A stretch of DNA of 5,134 nucleotides, from NCBI GenBank assembly GCA_043806395.1, contig JAZDHC010000282.1, positions 1 to 5,134 of the forward strand. Reading direction: 5' to 3'. The translations under genes and the position numbers were made by a program. Every line of letters begins with the position of its first letter. The stretch's first letter is position 1. Source of the stretch: CG2-30-40-21 sp043806395 (GTDB lineage Bacteria > UBA9089 > CG2-30-40-21). Shown piece after piece: positions 5,000 through 5,134 of this stretch. The notes under the pieces are model-generated. The model saw only the letters and a program-made list of their open reading frames with translations. It did not search any database and was not told where the DNA came from.

Positions 5000-5134
5000 G
5001 TAATTGCTCAATAAAGTGTGGAACTCGCAATGCCACTACTAAATGTGTAAGATAGAGATTTGCCACTAAGACACCAAGACACTAAGAAAACACTAAGAAT
5101 ATCTTCCTTTGTGTATTCCTTCGTGCCTTTGTGC
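5000..5134 (-). repeat. Right copy of the 135-bp perfect inverted repeat
   Basis: This is the exact reverse complement of 4-138. Its octamer units fall at 5063-5070, 5071-5078, 5079-5086 and 5090-5097. It ends at the last base of the window, so its outer boundary is unknown. Inside 5000 the sequence diverges at once from the equivalent position of the left copy. Confidence 0.95.

Overview
The window is a short, moderately AT-rich bacterial segment (about 40% GC by eye) with four complete protein genes. Nearly 1 kb of non-coding DNA at the edges and between genes is rich in repeats and signals. Strong Shine-Dalgarno sites (GGAGG type) and two textbook sigma70 promoters show a bacterium. The dispersed intergenic repeats resemble families scattered through environmental genomes such as anammox planctomycetes, Nitrospirota, Omnitrophota and Chloroflexota. 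The sequence alone does not fix the phylum.

Layout: 4-138 and 5000-5134 are the same 135-bp sequence in opposite orientation, with no mismatch, close to both ends of the window. Just inside the left copy, a perfect TTGACA-17-TATAAT promoter and a 130-nt leader precede acs (314-2311, plus strand), an AMP-forming acetyl-CoA synthetase with all its key motifs. The convergent gap 2312-2491 holds two hairpins that probably terminate transcription. On the minus strand, read right to left, come an Rrf2-family regulator (4776-4342), a sulfide:quinone-oxidoreductase-like flavoprotein (4272-2995), an intrinsic terminator, and a small DsrE-family protein (2857-2492) with its own consensus promoter. Region 4777-4999, upstream of the regulator, has no gene and is a patchwork of dispersed-repeat fragments.

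Working together: the minus-strand genes look like a reactive-sulfur module. The flavoprotein would oxidise sulfide or persulfide and pass electrons to quinone, the DsrE-like protein could carry or handle sulfane sulfur, and the Rrf2 protein is the likely local regulator. The terminator and second promoter suggest that the dsrE-like gene is expressed largely apart from the regulator-flavoprotein pair. acs activates acetate for central carbon metabolism and is transcriptionally separate; nothing in the sequence ties it to sulfur.

All protein families here are known. The points most worth a second look are the perfect inverted repeats enclosing the gene set, the 10-bp direct repeats on the dsrE promoter, and the reduced cysteine pattern of the regulator.
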